Source of the DNA: Neopestalotiopsis rosae
Taxonomy: Eukaryota > Ascomycota > Sordariomycetes > Amphisphaeriales > Sporocadaceae
Length of the DNA stretch: 64,000 bases
NCBI GenBank assembly: GCA_023078685.1
Contig: JALGAS010000013.1
Location: forward strand, 129,001 to 193,000
Direction: 5' to 3'
This document shows positions 23,818-35,092 of the stretch, piece after piece. How positions within the stretch are numbered: position 1 is the stretch's first letter; every line of letters starts with the position of its first letter. The translations under genes were made by a program, and so were the position numbers. Under the pieces are notes generated by a model that was not told where the DNA came from, made no database searches, and saw only the letters and a list, made by a program, of their open reading frames with translations.

Positions 23818-26800
23818 TTATGCTTGATTAGTCCTTTCATCACGAGTATTTCTGCGAGCTCGGACAAAGGCAACTTTGGTCCCTCGTATCCATTTCGAAA
23901 TCTTGGCATTGACACGTCGTTTGAATCGTGGCTTGTTGCAGTCAAAGTCGATGCAAGGCTGAGAAGGGTTCAGATTGTCGCTTGGTGCTGTAACAATGTC
24001 CAGCCCAATCATACCATTCAGGTCATCGTCTTTTTTCAAATTCAAAAGTCTCGTTTCTTCAATTGCTTGATGGCATGTTTTTCCATCAAGATCACCAGTC
24101 GAGAGCCATTTCAAGTTGGAGAGGCGCTTCCTGAGTCGCCGGCGCTGCTTGATTGTCAAGTCTCCATCTGCCACGGGTCTCCTGGCAGAATAAGTCCTGT
24201 TCTTCAGTCGCTTCAAGGTTGACGGACTCTCAGTAGACTTGACAACCGACTTTTGATTGTTAGTGTCCTTGAATGATGATGATGACACATTGCGATGGTT
24301 CTTCAAGGTTGTCATCCGGGTCGATCCATGAGAGATTTTTCTTCCAGCTTGACGGAAGGCAGATCCGATCGCATTTGGGAAGCTGAAAAGATCATCCGGC
24401 TTTTCATAGGGTATCCCTTCGACTGGCTCTGATCGATGGGCCTCGGGATGATGACGAACAGTACTAACTGGTGAGTCAACCCGACCATCTCGAGGGACCC
24501 TCAATTTCAGTCGCCGTCCCAGCGACGAACGATTACCCTCTCCGCTCGTAGTTTCTCCAAGCGCAATGGGAGGACTATCATTACACCAAGGGTAGTTACT
24601 ATCCGAGTTCCAAGGTCTCGAGTCTCTGTTGGTCTGGTAGTGCATCGACCCAGGCCCTTTTGACTTGATTTTGATCCTTGGAAGCTTCTTTTGAATTTCT
24701 GGTAACGGCTTACGCAGACTAAATGACAACCTCGGTTTTCGGATAGCGTTGCGATCATCCAAGCTCACATAAGGCGTCAGGATCTGGGCGTACTCATCCT
24801 CGCCGTCCAAGATTGTTGAAGGGGAGGGTGATACATATCTGAGTTCGCCGGGCAGCGGTGGTAGCGCCTTCATCAAGTGCGGGATACTATTCCTTACCCT
24901 TAGTTCCCGGACGGGCGATATTGGTTTCGGCGCAGTCAATGGTATCAAAGAACATGATGGTGTCAGCTGTGGAGTATTTGGGTCTGCTCGTGATGGTAGA
25001 TCCATATCAAATTCAAGTCCCTGATCTGCTGGTCGTTCCTTTGTGCTGGAGCTGATATCCAGCGTCATCTCCGCACCTGTCGATCTTGTCTGCACCTCAG
25101 CGATGTCCGCATCTTCTGTGGGGAAAGCACAGCGGTTGGTAGCGAAAATTCCCGGCTCGTTCAATGGAAGCAGAGAGCTTTTGCTTTTATCCAACGAATT
25201 TTCCGGACTAGCATCCTGGACTGAGAATGAATCCAACTTTGCGGATTCTGTCGTGGCACAACAGCGCTGGGAATCTTCAAAGTGGTCTTCTGGATCAAAA
25301 GTCTGTTCAGGCTGCTCCTGAGCACTATCAGACCTCGAGAACCACCTGCTTGGACCTTGTAGTAAATCAAAATGAGCATCCTCATTTCCGAGGGCGACGG
25401 CATTGTACTCTTGACTGCATCTGCTCTGTCCCCCTAAAACGTGTTCTGTTAGATCGTTCCTGAATATGACACCTTGTTCACTCTTGATTGTTGGGGTTTT
25501 GCCGCCGTGGACTTGGACCTGTCGGGCCGGTGATGGTGTATTAGTCTGTTGGGAAACGCTCTGGCGCAACTTTGGGTAGTTGAGGGTCTGGGCTCCCTTG
25601 CACTCTATGTCTAGACTGCGTCGAAAGGTGTCGACAGATGATCTACCAATCTGCGATGGCAGTAGATCGATATCGCTGCCTCTACTCAAATTTTCAGGAC
25701 CAGGTCCTGGTCTACGAATGACCAATGGGTCTTGCTCCTCGCTCGCTCGTGAGTTCAGTGCAGATCGAAGCTGTAGAGCAGTCTGATCATTCGCAAGTAG
25801 GTCCTCGAACTGCACATCACTCAGTAAGTGTGGCTCCGTCTCCGCCTGTGACTCGTCTGGTTGGCTATCATCCGCGTCAAATGCTGGATCAATTTGAGTT
25901 CCGAAGATGTTGGCAAGTTCTTCCTCGGACCCCTCTCTCAAGACCAGCGGGAGCGGACGCTGAACGGCAGTGGGCGCTCTGGTAGTAACAGAAGCAACGC
26001 GCTCAACAGTGGTAACTGCTGGTATTTGTTTTGGTTCGAATTCCTCTGTATAGTCGTAGTACCGTGGAGGCGGAGCCAGGCTACCGAACTGTGCTGCCTT
26101 GAGCGCAGGAGGCATGCGATAATACATGTTGACCACCGAGGTCAAACTTGAAGTTCTCGAAGAATAACTGTCATTCCTACTCGGGAACTGCGAGTTGCCC
26201 GCTGCCCATGATGCAACGGAAGCTGCTGATGCAGTCCGTAGAGAGGGTGGTCCTGGAGGTCGACGCATCGGGGGTGGTCCATGACCGTGCAAAGATGGTG
26301 TGGATAGATTTGCGTCTGATCGAAATCCCAACGGCGGTCTTCGGTGAGCATTGGGGTAAGACGATTTCAAGGGGCCATATCCTGTTCTCTAAGCCTAAAT
26401 TCAGCGCGGTTCTGCCCAAGAGAATAGCCTCACAAATACATACCAGAGAAATCCTGTCAATCTCCACCATGCGACTATAGTCCACGATACCAGCTTCCGT
26501 CACAGCAGGCGAGACTGGGCGAGCTCCTGGTCGTCGCAACCTAGTAGGGTATGGAAAAGGAGATCGGGGTCGCTGCAGAGGCCCCGAGCTTGCTTGACTT
26601 TGCAGAGTAGCGTTGGACTTGTTGTGTGACAAATGCCTGGACCCAACAGTAGTCATGGATTGTGATCGCTGTCTATGCTCATCCGACGACGTGACCCGGG
26701 TACTTGTGACTGAGCTCTGGCTAGTGGAACCATACATGGAGATTATCTCGGACGTAGTGTCTCGATTTGATGGGTGCATTCTTTTGTAACTCTCAAGACG

Positions 26801-27118
26801 ACTGAATCCATCAGTTGATGACCGAGGAGGGCGAAGATGAGGAAGCGCTGGGTATCTCCTCACGGCAGGACCTCTGGATGTCGAAGCCAAGCAGAAGGCT
26901 GTGCTGGGCACTGAATTGATGCTGTAAAGACCAATATCACCCGTCTCAGTTGTGGTCTTCAACATTCCCCCCAAGGCGCCTGAAGAGGGTAGCAGAGCGG
27001 AGTTCTCGTTGACCCTACTCAATGGTTTGTGTGCCGGGCAAGTATGGCGTGAAAAGTTTGTCCGAAGAGTACCGCGGCTCTTAGAGCGTCGGGGCAATCG
27101 GTATGGCTCATTCTCCAT
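23818..27118 (-). CDS. Large Ser/Pro-rich, probably disordered protein, 1081 aa
   Basis: Not recognised. Two exons (26444-27118 and 23818-26388) joined by a 55-nt intron (gtatgt...cttag) give 1081 aa in one frame, so the gene is well supported. Composition is dominated by Ser, Pro, Arg, Thr and Asn: segments such as LRRPGARPVSPAVTEAG, MRRPPGPPSLRTASAASVASW and RKPRLSFSLRKPLPEIQKKLPRIKIKSKGPG. A short conserved-looking core is VDYSRMVEIDRISLRTGYGPLKSSYP, which spans the splice junction. The C-terminal part is basic (KQRRRLRKRLSNLKWLS; KPRFKRRVNAKISKWIRG) and could be a nuclear localisation or phosphoinositide-binding region. No enzyme motif, signal peptide or membrane helix. It might be a cytoskeletal or signalling scaffold, which is inference from composition only. 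Confidence 0.75.
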
Positions 27119-27838
27119 TATGGAATAGTGATTTGGTGCCTGTTTGTCTTACAGAAACGGTTGCCTGAAGCGGTGCAGTTTGAATCATTAATGAATGGAA
27201 ATAATGATGGAGGAGGATTGGGTAACAAAGCAGACAGACCCAAGTCTTGTCGGATTTGATACAGGCGTCCAAAAAGGTCACCAACCAAGCGCCCTAAGAC
27301 TCGAGGGTACCGTGAAGGCGAGGGTGCGAAAAGATTGTCGAGACGAGCCAATGAAGCGAGCCGCACTCTTGGACCAGTGAATGCAGACGCGAGGATCCGG
27401 GGGTGTGATGTTGTTCAGTAGCAGGAAGGTGCTGTGTGTTATGAGACAACGGGGAAAGAGCTGAGAGTGGGCTCTAGGATCATCATGAAGCTCTGAGTGC
27501 AAAGTCGGTTAACTTTATCACTGTGGTGGAAGTCACGATCAGGGCGACGTTGGCGGGATGCAACGGTGCTTTCCTTCAAGTTGGATGGCTCAACTGGTAC
27601 CCACGTGGGACTATGTAAGTGCTGAACATGGCCAAAAAAGTGTAGCACAGAAGTCAGTATTTCTGATATGCCGCGCACCACATCATCCTTCCATTGGGTC
27701 AGGGAGTTGCGGCTTTGGATGTTCATATCAAAAGTGGTGACGGCAAATCACACGAACATGGAGCCCCTTATGAGCACAGTACAAATTGTCCCCCTGCAGT
27801 TATTCTTTGGGAGTCTACCAGATACTTTACATGCTCTG
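27119..27838. other. Intergenic, promoter of the 1081-aa gene and 3' flank of the amidohydrolase
   Basis: 720 bp between tandem minus-strand genes. No gene seen; contains a CCCACGTGGG palindrome at about 27599-27608. Confidence 0.45.
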
Positions 27839-29437
27839 TTATTCCAAGACATAACCTTCACCCCATGGACCGATTCCAGGGCCTTTGAAGAGCTTGCCTC
27901 CCTTGAACACGTATTGGATATTGTCTTTATCCTGGAGCACCTTCACATCCGTTACAGGATTTTGAGTGAGCCCCAAAATATCAGCCTCGTAACCTTCTTT
28001 CAACTGGCCTGTCTTGGGTGCTTGGACACCTACTGTCAGCGGACCGTTGGCGGTCGCGGCTTTGATGGCCTCCAGATTGCTCATACCGGCCTTCACGGCG
28101 TACTCCAGCTCGACTGCGCAATTAAAGCCTGGTGGTGTATCCGTACCGAGGGCAAAAGTGACACCATTTTTGATGGCCAGCTTGTACGCGGCCTCGTGAT
28201 TGGTGGCACAGAGCTTAGCTTTCTCCCAATTCGCTTTGGGAATACCTTTTCCGCCCGTCTTGATGAGGAAATCGACGACGAACCTCGTCGCCACATAGAT
28301 GGTGCCTCGCGCCTTGATCAAATCAATGCACTCCTGGTCCGCAAATGACACATGCTCCACAGTGATAACGCCTGCCTTAACAGCTGCGAGAATACCAGGC
28401 TTGCCATGAACATGCGCAGCAACGGAGCGCCCTTGTCTGTTGGCTTCTGACACGATGGTGTCGAGCTCTTCTTCGCTGAATTGAGCATACAGCGGATTGT
28501 CATCGCGAGACATGACTCCACCACTAGCCATGATTTTGATACACTTGGCACCACGGCGGATCTGCAGCCGCACACCTCGTCTACACTCATCAACACCATC
28601 AATGACCAAGGTTGATCCGGTGCCCCAGTGACCGGCCTGGACATTCTTGATTCCTAGGTTGTTTATCACGTCTCCAGCGGGCAAATTGTGTATGTCACCA
28701 TGGCCGGCCAGCTGGCTGAGGCCAGCACCGCAACTGTAGATGTTCGGTCCGACTATAGAGCCATCATCAACCGCCTTGGCCACTTCACAGCCCATGCCAG
28801 CAACGTCACGGAGAGATGTATAGCCGCGTTGAAGCGCCTCCCAACAGCCCTTTGCCAAACGAGCACCTGCTGATGCGGGATGTGTTGCGATAAAGGCCAC
28901 ATAGCTGGACTCCGTGTCGGTTGGGCTTTCACCACCAAAATGCGAGTGCACTTCCCAAAGACCAGGCATAATGTAAGGCAGCTCAAACAGCCGATGTGGT
29001 GCATCTTGATAGAGCTTCGGAAGGTCAGCCTGTGGACCAACCCAGGCGATGGTTTTCCTTTCGATCACGAGAGCTGCATTTTCTAGAGGGTCGCCGTCCC
29101 CGGGAATGAGCAGCCCTGCCTTGATGATTGTGAAGTACTTCTTTTTCGTTACCAGTATCTCGTCATCACTGTCAATTGCCTCCACATCATCGCTGCATCT
29201 AGGTCTCAGGGCGATTCCAAAAGCCGTGGAGAAGAAACCCTGTGAGAGAGATGCGGGAAGAGGAGCTGGGGCAGACAATGGTGCTGGAGCTGGTGATGGT
29301 ACAGGCCCAGCTGCCACCGAAGAGGCTCGGAAGTAACCTGCTTATTGTGAGCCAGGAATCAATGAATATCAAGTCCCTCCGATGCATATTGGAGACGACT
29401 TACGTGGACTCTGATCTTCGAAGTCTCGTCTAGTCAT
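27839..29437 (-). CDS. Ochratoxinase-like metal-dependent amidohydrolase
   Basis: Amidohydrolase-superfamily enzyme closest, as far as I can judge by eye, to fungal ochratoxinase (ochratoxin A amidase) and related imidazolonepropionase/prolidase-like proteins. Exons 29404-29437 and 27839-29337 (intron 66 nt) give 510 aa. Metal ligands of the binuclear TIM barrel are all present: His142-x-His144 in MPGLWEVHSHFGG, Lys279 in GAKCIKIMASGGVMSRDDNP (the carboxylated-Lys position), His320/322 in AAHVHGKPGI, His340 in VEHVS and Asp411 in LGTDTPPG. The end ATANGPLTVGVQAPKTGQLKEGYEADILGL and KLFKGPGIGPWGE is also family-typical. The N-terminal 50 residues form a Pro/Ala-rich extension without an obvious signal peptide. 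The true substrate is unknown; hydrolysis of an amide or peptide-like bond is inferred. Confidence 0.88.
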
Positions 29438-32000
29438 TTTGGCGACAGATCAATAATGGCTCACTGGTGACACTAAATGGCGTAGGCTTCTACACTTGGA
29501 ACTTCAAACGCTACGAGATGTTCAACGCTTTCTCGCAGTACAAACATGCCAGGTCAGGCTTTACGCAGACAGTGTTGTTGATGTTTACTAACGTCCCTGA
29601 GTGCTTATGTTGCCCCTCTCTGACTTGTCCGCGATAGGAAGGTCAGCCGGCCATTATTTGCTCCGGTCAAGTCGAGCAAAGACAATCGCCTCATCACGGC
29701 ATGTTTCTTCTTAAAGATTTGATATCGTGCTTGTCTTTATTTCAACATACTATGTGGACATATCATCAACCCTGGGCACGGAATATGTTTATACCATGCG
29801 TAAATGTACGAGTAGTGCATGCGTGGCATTCAAAAGCAGTGGCAGATTGTTGCTTTATGAATAGATTGTTCAATGCTTTTGTGTCGTAATGTTATTCGTA
29901 GTTACACGAATCTACTGTATGATGCTCTACATGCTTCGGAAATGGCTAATAGGAAAATGCAATGCGATATCTGCAATGCATTGAGGCGCAGCGCAGCGCA
30001 GCCATAGTGTGTGGAACTGATTGAGGTAATGTTAGCCCACTCAATCTATTCATATATCGGCAACCAGAGAAGCCACGAGGCTGATACCCGTTGCTGCGAG
30101 CGGCATCCGTAATTAAATCGAGAACATTGCCAAGATTAGTTTCTGGAGAAGTGTCCTGAAGTCGACCCATGGGGGATCAGCGCTAGCGTTGCAACGGGAC
30201 CGAATCCGCATTCAACCGTTGGTCAGGGCCAAAAGAGCCCGTACGATCGTGCGCGGAACTAGATCATAAGAAGATGCTTCGGAGGCAGTTTGACACTGTC
30301 CTTCCGTCAGTCGATTCTTGAATGGTTTTCATTGTGACGCCAGCGTAATGGGCTGATGGGTAGGCTGGGCCATGCCTGTAACGAGAGGCGAGATTTCGTT
30401 CATTGTCGAACCTTGTAGTACTTGCTGTCTTGATTGATATTGCACTCAATATTTCACTGGCCAATCTGTGTATAATTCACTAGCGTTATACAAGCAATGT
30501 TTACCTTGGTCTTGAACAGTCAAGAACGAGAAGAAAAGCCAAATAGGTACGTTTTGATAGGTACTGCAGCAAAATGTATAACATAGTAAATCAAATGTCA
30601 CACGGAGCGTCTACATTAGGAAGCATATGGACATGATGTAAATTAACTTTCATCATATACCTCGTAGTGCATGAAAATCTTCAATGGGAGAAAAAAGCAC
30701 CAATCACGATTCAGCTTGTTTGAGCAGAAATCGACAGCATGAGTACCTCGCAGGGTACGTCGAAGAAGCATTTCGCATGTAGGCCAGTCGCCTCCTCAAT
30801 AGGTCCCCATCGTAAGCTTACAGTGTACACGTGAACCCATCAGGCAAACATTGAAGACTTCATGCCGTAAGATGTAGATGACTTGGAAGAAGAACAATGA
30901 TGCTCCTTTCTGGCCAGTGTATCACACGAATCGTGCTTTGTACATTTTCTTTTCGCCTTACCAGCAGCCAGGGAAGTTCTCCGAGACTCCGCACTGTCGT
31001 GGTGGGGTAGGTATGCAGGTAGCAGACCCCATTTTTACTGCATGGATTTTGAGAGGCGACACGCCGCCGAAGGACCCTGGAAAACGCCCCAATCGGGCTA
31101 AATACCCCCTGGCGCTGGTGCTTAGCGGCTCACTCTTCTCCAAAATATGTGCCTGGGAAAAGACAGGTGTCAAGTTCGACGCCTACCAAGAGGCACTCAA
31201 GCCTGCTGGCAGCTGAACGTAAGTCACGAAAGCCCAGGGGCAGTGGGGGAAGGAACCACTCGAGCCACTCATGACTGCAAGCTGGCAGCCCGTCAGCGGA
31301 TTAGAAATGCGATTCTAATCACAACGCCACAGTACACTATTCGAGCTCCAGTCGCAGAGAGTTCAGCTGTGCCTCTTGACTAATGGAGCAGCAGTAGACC
31401 AAGGACCATGTATTCTCGGACATTCACCCAGTTGATTAGTGGTTGCATTTCAAGCAAGGGGTACCAAAAATAAAAATAAAAATAAATGCTTAAAATCCCA
31501 ATGGGGCGTTGAAAGGGCGGTCCCAAGAAAACCAAGGCCACCCAAAGAGCCACAGCTAAAGTGGACTTGGACTGGACAGATCGCCATCTCCAAAAGATAT
31601 CCCATCCCTACATTCACCCAAGCTCCATTCTACTCAGCGCACCCCCAGAACAATTCCAGGTGAATAAAAAGGACACCTCCTTCTATCCTTTGATTCTGAA
31701 AGCGATTTCTTCCATTTCACCATTCACTTGACCAAACCTTCTTTCCCTCTTAAGTTGGTTGACTTGACAGTTAGAGGTACGTACGTGACATTGCTTCGTC
31801 CACCCAGCTATAACACGAATCTTCTGCCTCCTTCTGGCAGCCACCACGGCGCAGATATCGATATCTGGCCTCTCGCCGCCTCCCACCTTGCTGACATCAG
31901 AGCAACGACGGGCTTCTCTAACCCTTCGAATTTGGCCTTGATCTGTTCTTCTCGTCTCTAAATTGCAAGAGCTAATCGCCGTAACAATCAGTTTTCCGCT
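29438..32000. promoter_or_regulatory. Long divergent intergenic region upstream of PDI
   Basis: 2.56 kb. Close to PDI (31630-32000) it is pyrimidine-rich with a gaataaaaagg element at about 31662, compatible with a strong promoter and 5' leader. A short AAAAAT tandem tract lies at about 31465-31486. A 112-codon frame at 30878-31216 has no family resemblance and is not called. Whether ER-stress elements are present could not be decided by eye. Confidence 0.45.
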
Positions 32001-33699
32001 ATGTACAGAAAGGTCGCCTTCAGCCTGCTGGCTGCCGCCGCTGCCGTCTCGGCTTCGGATGTCACACAACTCAAGACAGACACTTTCGATGAGTTCATTG
32101 CATCGAACGATCTTGTCCTGGCAGAGTGTAAGTCTACATTACCTTTGATACCTAATCAACAAGAGAATTGCCTTCTAACAGCCATACTATAGTCTTCGCA
32201 CCCTGGTGGTAAGCCTTCCATCGACCGAGTCGACCCTTTTCATGTACGACTGTCGAGATACTAACCCCAAATAATAGCGGCCACTGCAAGGCTCTCGCTC
32301 CCGAGTACGAGGAGGCTGCCACAACCCTCAAGGAGAAGAACATTGCGCTCGTCAAGGTTGACTGCACAGAGGAGTCTGAGCTCTGCCAAAATTATGGCGT
32401 TGAGGGATACCCTACTCTCAAGGTCTTCCGTGGAAAGGAGAACATCTCTCCCTACTCCGGTCAGCGTAAGGCAAATGCGTAAGTCACCCAAACATGTCCA
32501 TGCCAGCCTCTTTGTCAACCGGACACTAACCGGCGATTTGCAGTATCACATCTTACATGATTAAGCAATCGCTTCCCGCCGTTTCCGAAGTCACCAAGGA
32601 GTCTCTTGATGACTTCAAGAGCACTGACAAGGTTGTCCTCGTCGCTTACCTCGATGCCGCCGACAAGGAATCCAGCGAGGTCTTCACCAAGACCGCAGAG
32701 AAGCTTCGCGACTCATACCCCTTCGGCTCCAGCAGCGATGCTGAGCTCGCCGAGGCTGAGGGCGTCAAGGCTCCTGCCATCGTTCTCTACAAGACTTTCG
32801 ATGAGGGCAAGTCCACCTTCAGCGAGAAGTTCGACGCCGAGGCTATTGAGAAGTTTGCCAAGACGGCTAGCACTCCCCTAGTTGGTGAGGTCGGTCCTGA
32901 GACCTACTCTGGATACATGTCAGCTGGTATCCCCCTGGCCTACATCTTCGCCGAGACCCCTGAGGAGCGCAAGGAGCTCGCCGAGACTCTCAAGCCTCTG
33001 GCTGAGGAGTACCGCGGCAAGATCAACTTTGCCACCATTGACGCTAAGCAGTTTGGTGCTCACGCTGGCAACCTGAACCTGCCCACCGACAAGTTCCCTT
33101 CATTCGCCATCCAGGAGACCGTCAAGAACCAGAAGTTCCCCTTTGACATGGAGAAGAAGATTGAGCTCGCCTCTGTCAAGTCCTTCGTGGATGACTTTGC
33201 CGCTGGTAAGGTTGAGCCCAGTATCAAGTCTGAGCCCATCCCCGAGACTCAGGAGGGTCCCGTCACTGTTGTCGTCGCCAAGTCCTACAATGACATTGTT
33301 CTCGACGATGAGAAGGATGTCCTGATTGAGTTCTACGCCCCCTGGTGCGGTCACTGCAAGGCTCTTGCTCCCAAGTACGATGATCTTGCCTCCCTGTACG
33401 CCAAGAGCGAGTTCAAGGACAAGATCGTCATTGCCAAGGTTGATGCCACTGCCAACGATGTCCCTGATGAGATCCAGGGTTTCCCTACTATCAAGCTCTA
33501 CCCCGCTGGTGCTAAGACTGAGCCCGTTACCTACAGTGGCTCCCGTACCATTGAGGACCTCATCAAGTTCGTCAAGGAGAACGGCAAGTACAAGGCTGAG
33601 GTTGAGGAGAAGGCCGTCGAGGAGACTCCCGTTGCCCCTGCTGCTTCCGAGAGCACCAGCAGCGAGGCTGCCAAGGAGACTACCCACGACGAGTTGTAA
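32001..33699 (+). CDS. PDI1: Protein disulfide isomerase
   Basis: ER-lumen oxidoreductase that forms and rearranges disulfide bonds in secretory proteins. Exons 32001-32127, 32193-32208, 32278-32478 and 32544-33699 give 499 aa. A signal peptide ([19 protein letters not shown]) precedes thioredoxin domain a with active site [10 protein letters not shown] (Cys48-Gly-His-Cys51), the redox-inactive b and b' domains (about 120-345), domain a' with [10 protein letters not shown] (Cys383-Cys386), an acidic Glu/Ala-rich tail and the ER retention signal HDEL. Exon 2 is only 16 nt and codes the Phe-Ala-Pro-Trp half of the first active site; Cys48 is split by intron 2. Codon use is strongly biased to C/T-ending codons in the large exon, as expected of a highly expressed gene. 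Confidence 0.98.
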
Positions 33700-34362
33700 A
33701 GGAATGGCGCAAGACTTAATACCCTTTTGATTGTAACGTTATCATCATCTACATGCTCTGCTCGGATCAGCGGAGCGTAGAGCGGAAGGCCGCTCTGGGA
33801 TATGGTGAAAAATAAAATGCTGGCTCGTTGGTAGTTTAGCATCAGGCATAATGAATTTCTTCCTCGTTCATTCAAGATTTGACTATGAATCTGTAGTGTG
33901 GTTGCGTTCGGATGTGAGACCAATGATACGGCTATAAGTATATCCCCTTGAGTAAAAGCATGCAAATTGTGAGGACGACTGTTACAAAATATTATGCGTG
34001 ATGGGCCACATTTGAATATCTAAATTAGACATGGTAATGTCGTTTCCATGTTGGCTTTCCCATTGTCATGACAAGTAGAAGGGCGGATACATTGTTGTAT
34101 AATAAAGTCTGGATTGGGGGCACGTTTATTGCATCACAGTTCCGAGGTCCTCGCATTTCTCCACGCGACTAAAATCGGGTGCTCGTCACTGGAGCATTTG
34201 CCGGAGCTCAACCCCTGCAGCTGGACACGTCCAATTGAACCTCAACGCCAATTTGAGAGTCTCCGCCACCACCCGACCGACGTCGTTTCCATTTGAACCA
34301 ACCCAACAATAAACACATCACGATCCGACCGCACGCTGTCCCATTGACGACTACGATTCAAG
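33700..34362. other. Intergenic, PDI 3' flank and promoter of the 117-aa gene
   Basis: 663 bp, AT-rich after the PDI stop with an aataaaa signal at about 33812. No gene seen. Confidence 0.5.
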
Positions 34363-35092
34363 ATGTCTGCACGTCTGGTCTCCTCAGGAGCCCGTGGCCT
34401 CCTTGCAGCCTCCAGCCCCATGCGATCCACTGCCACGCGCACCTTTACCTCGACCACTTCCAAGCTTGCTGATGCGACTGTCGCGCTGCCCGCTCGCAAG
34501 CCCGTTGGTGCTTTCCGCGGAGGGTACGAATCTTTGTATTCTCTGTCGAGACCAATTGCATGTCCAGTCGATACTAATTGACTATCTTCTCAAACAGTCT
34601 CTTTGGCTTCCTGCTCGGTAGCACCCTTGCCGGCGCCGGCGTTTACGGCTACGTTCTCCAAGAGTACAAGGCATCGAACGAGCTTCTGACTGAGGATATC
34701 TATGTACGCTTCTGCATCTGATACCTACCACAACCGTTTCCTGCCTTTCGTGTCCACGGGCATGGATTCACTTGAATGATTTATGGGATCTTGTGGCACT
34801 TTTGAGCTTTGTGAAGATTCCCGAGCTCTCCCATGCCTGAGATAGCATCGATTCTTCCGTTCCTTCCCGAGAGGTCTTTTTTTGTCCTCAATTATCTTGC
34901 GCAACTACGCCCTCGGCCATTCTCCGCCATTCCACCACAAACTCGTTTGTACTGATTCTGTTCTTGATACAACTTGCTGACCATTTACTTTTTTCGCCCA
35001 CATAGGCCCTCCAGGCTAGCTGCCAGCGATTGAGCAAGTACGTTCAGGCGTTGGAGGAGAAAATGGATGCTACGGAACGGAAAAGAAAATAA
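34363..35092 (+). CDS. Small mitochondrial-type membrane protein, 117 aa
   Basis: Exons 34363-34523, 34598-34703 and 35006-35092 join in frame to 117 aa. The N-terminus MSARLVSSGARGLLAASS with several Arg, no acids and an RTFTSTTSKLAD cleavage-like stretch looks like a mitochondrial presequence. A Gly-rich hydrophobic segment follows (GGLFGFLLGSTLAGAGVYGYVL, about residues 53-75), then a charged helix (EYKASNELLTEDIYALQASCQRLSKYVQALEEKMD) that could form a coiled coil. Proteins of this layout occur widely in filamentous fungi without an assigned function; inner-membrane location is inferred. Intron 2 is 302 nt, long for this window. Confidence 0.8.

Noticed and set aside
30878..31216. 112-codon plus-strand frame upstream of PDI.
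   Set aside because: No family resemblance, no splice partner and no signal; lies in promoter-like sequence.
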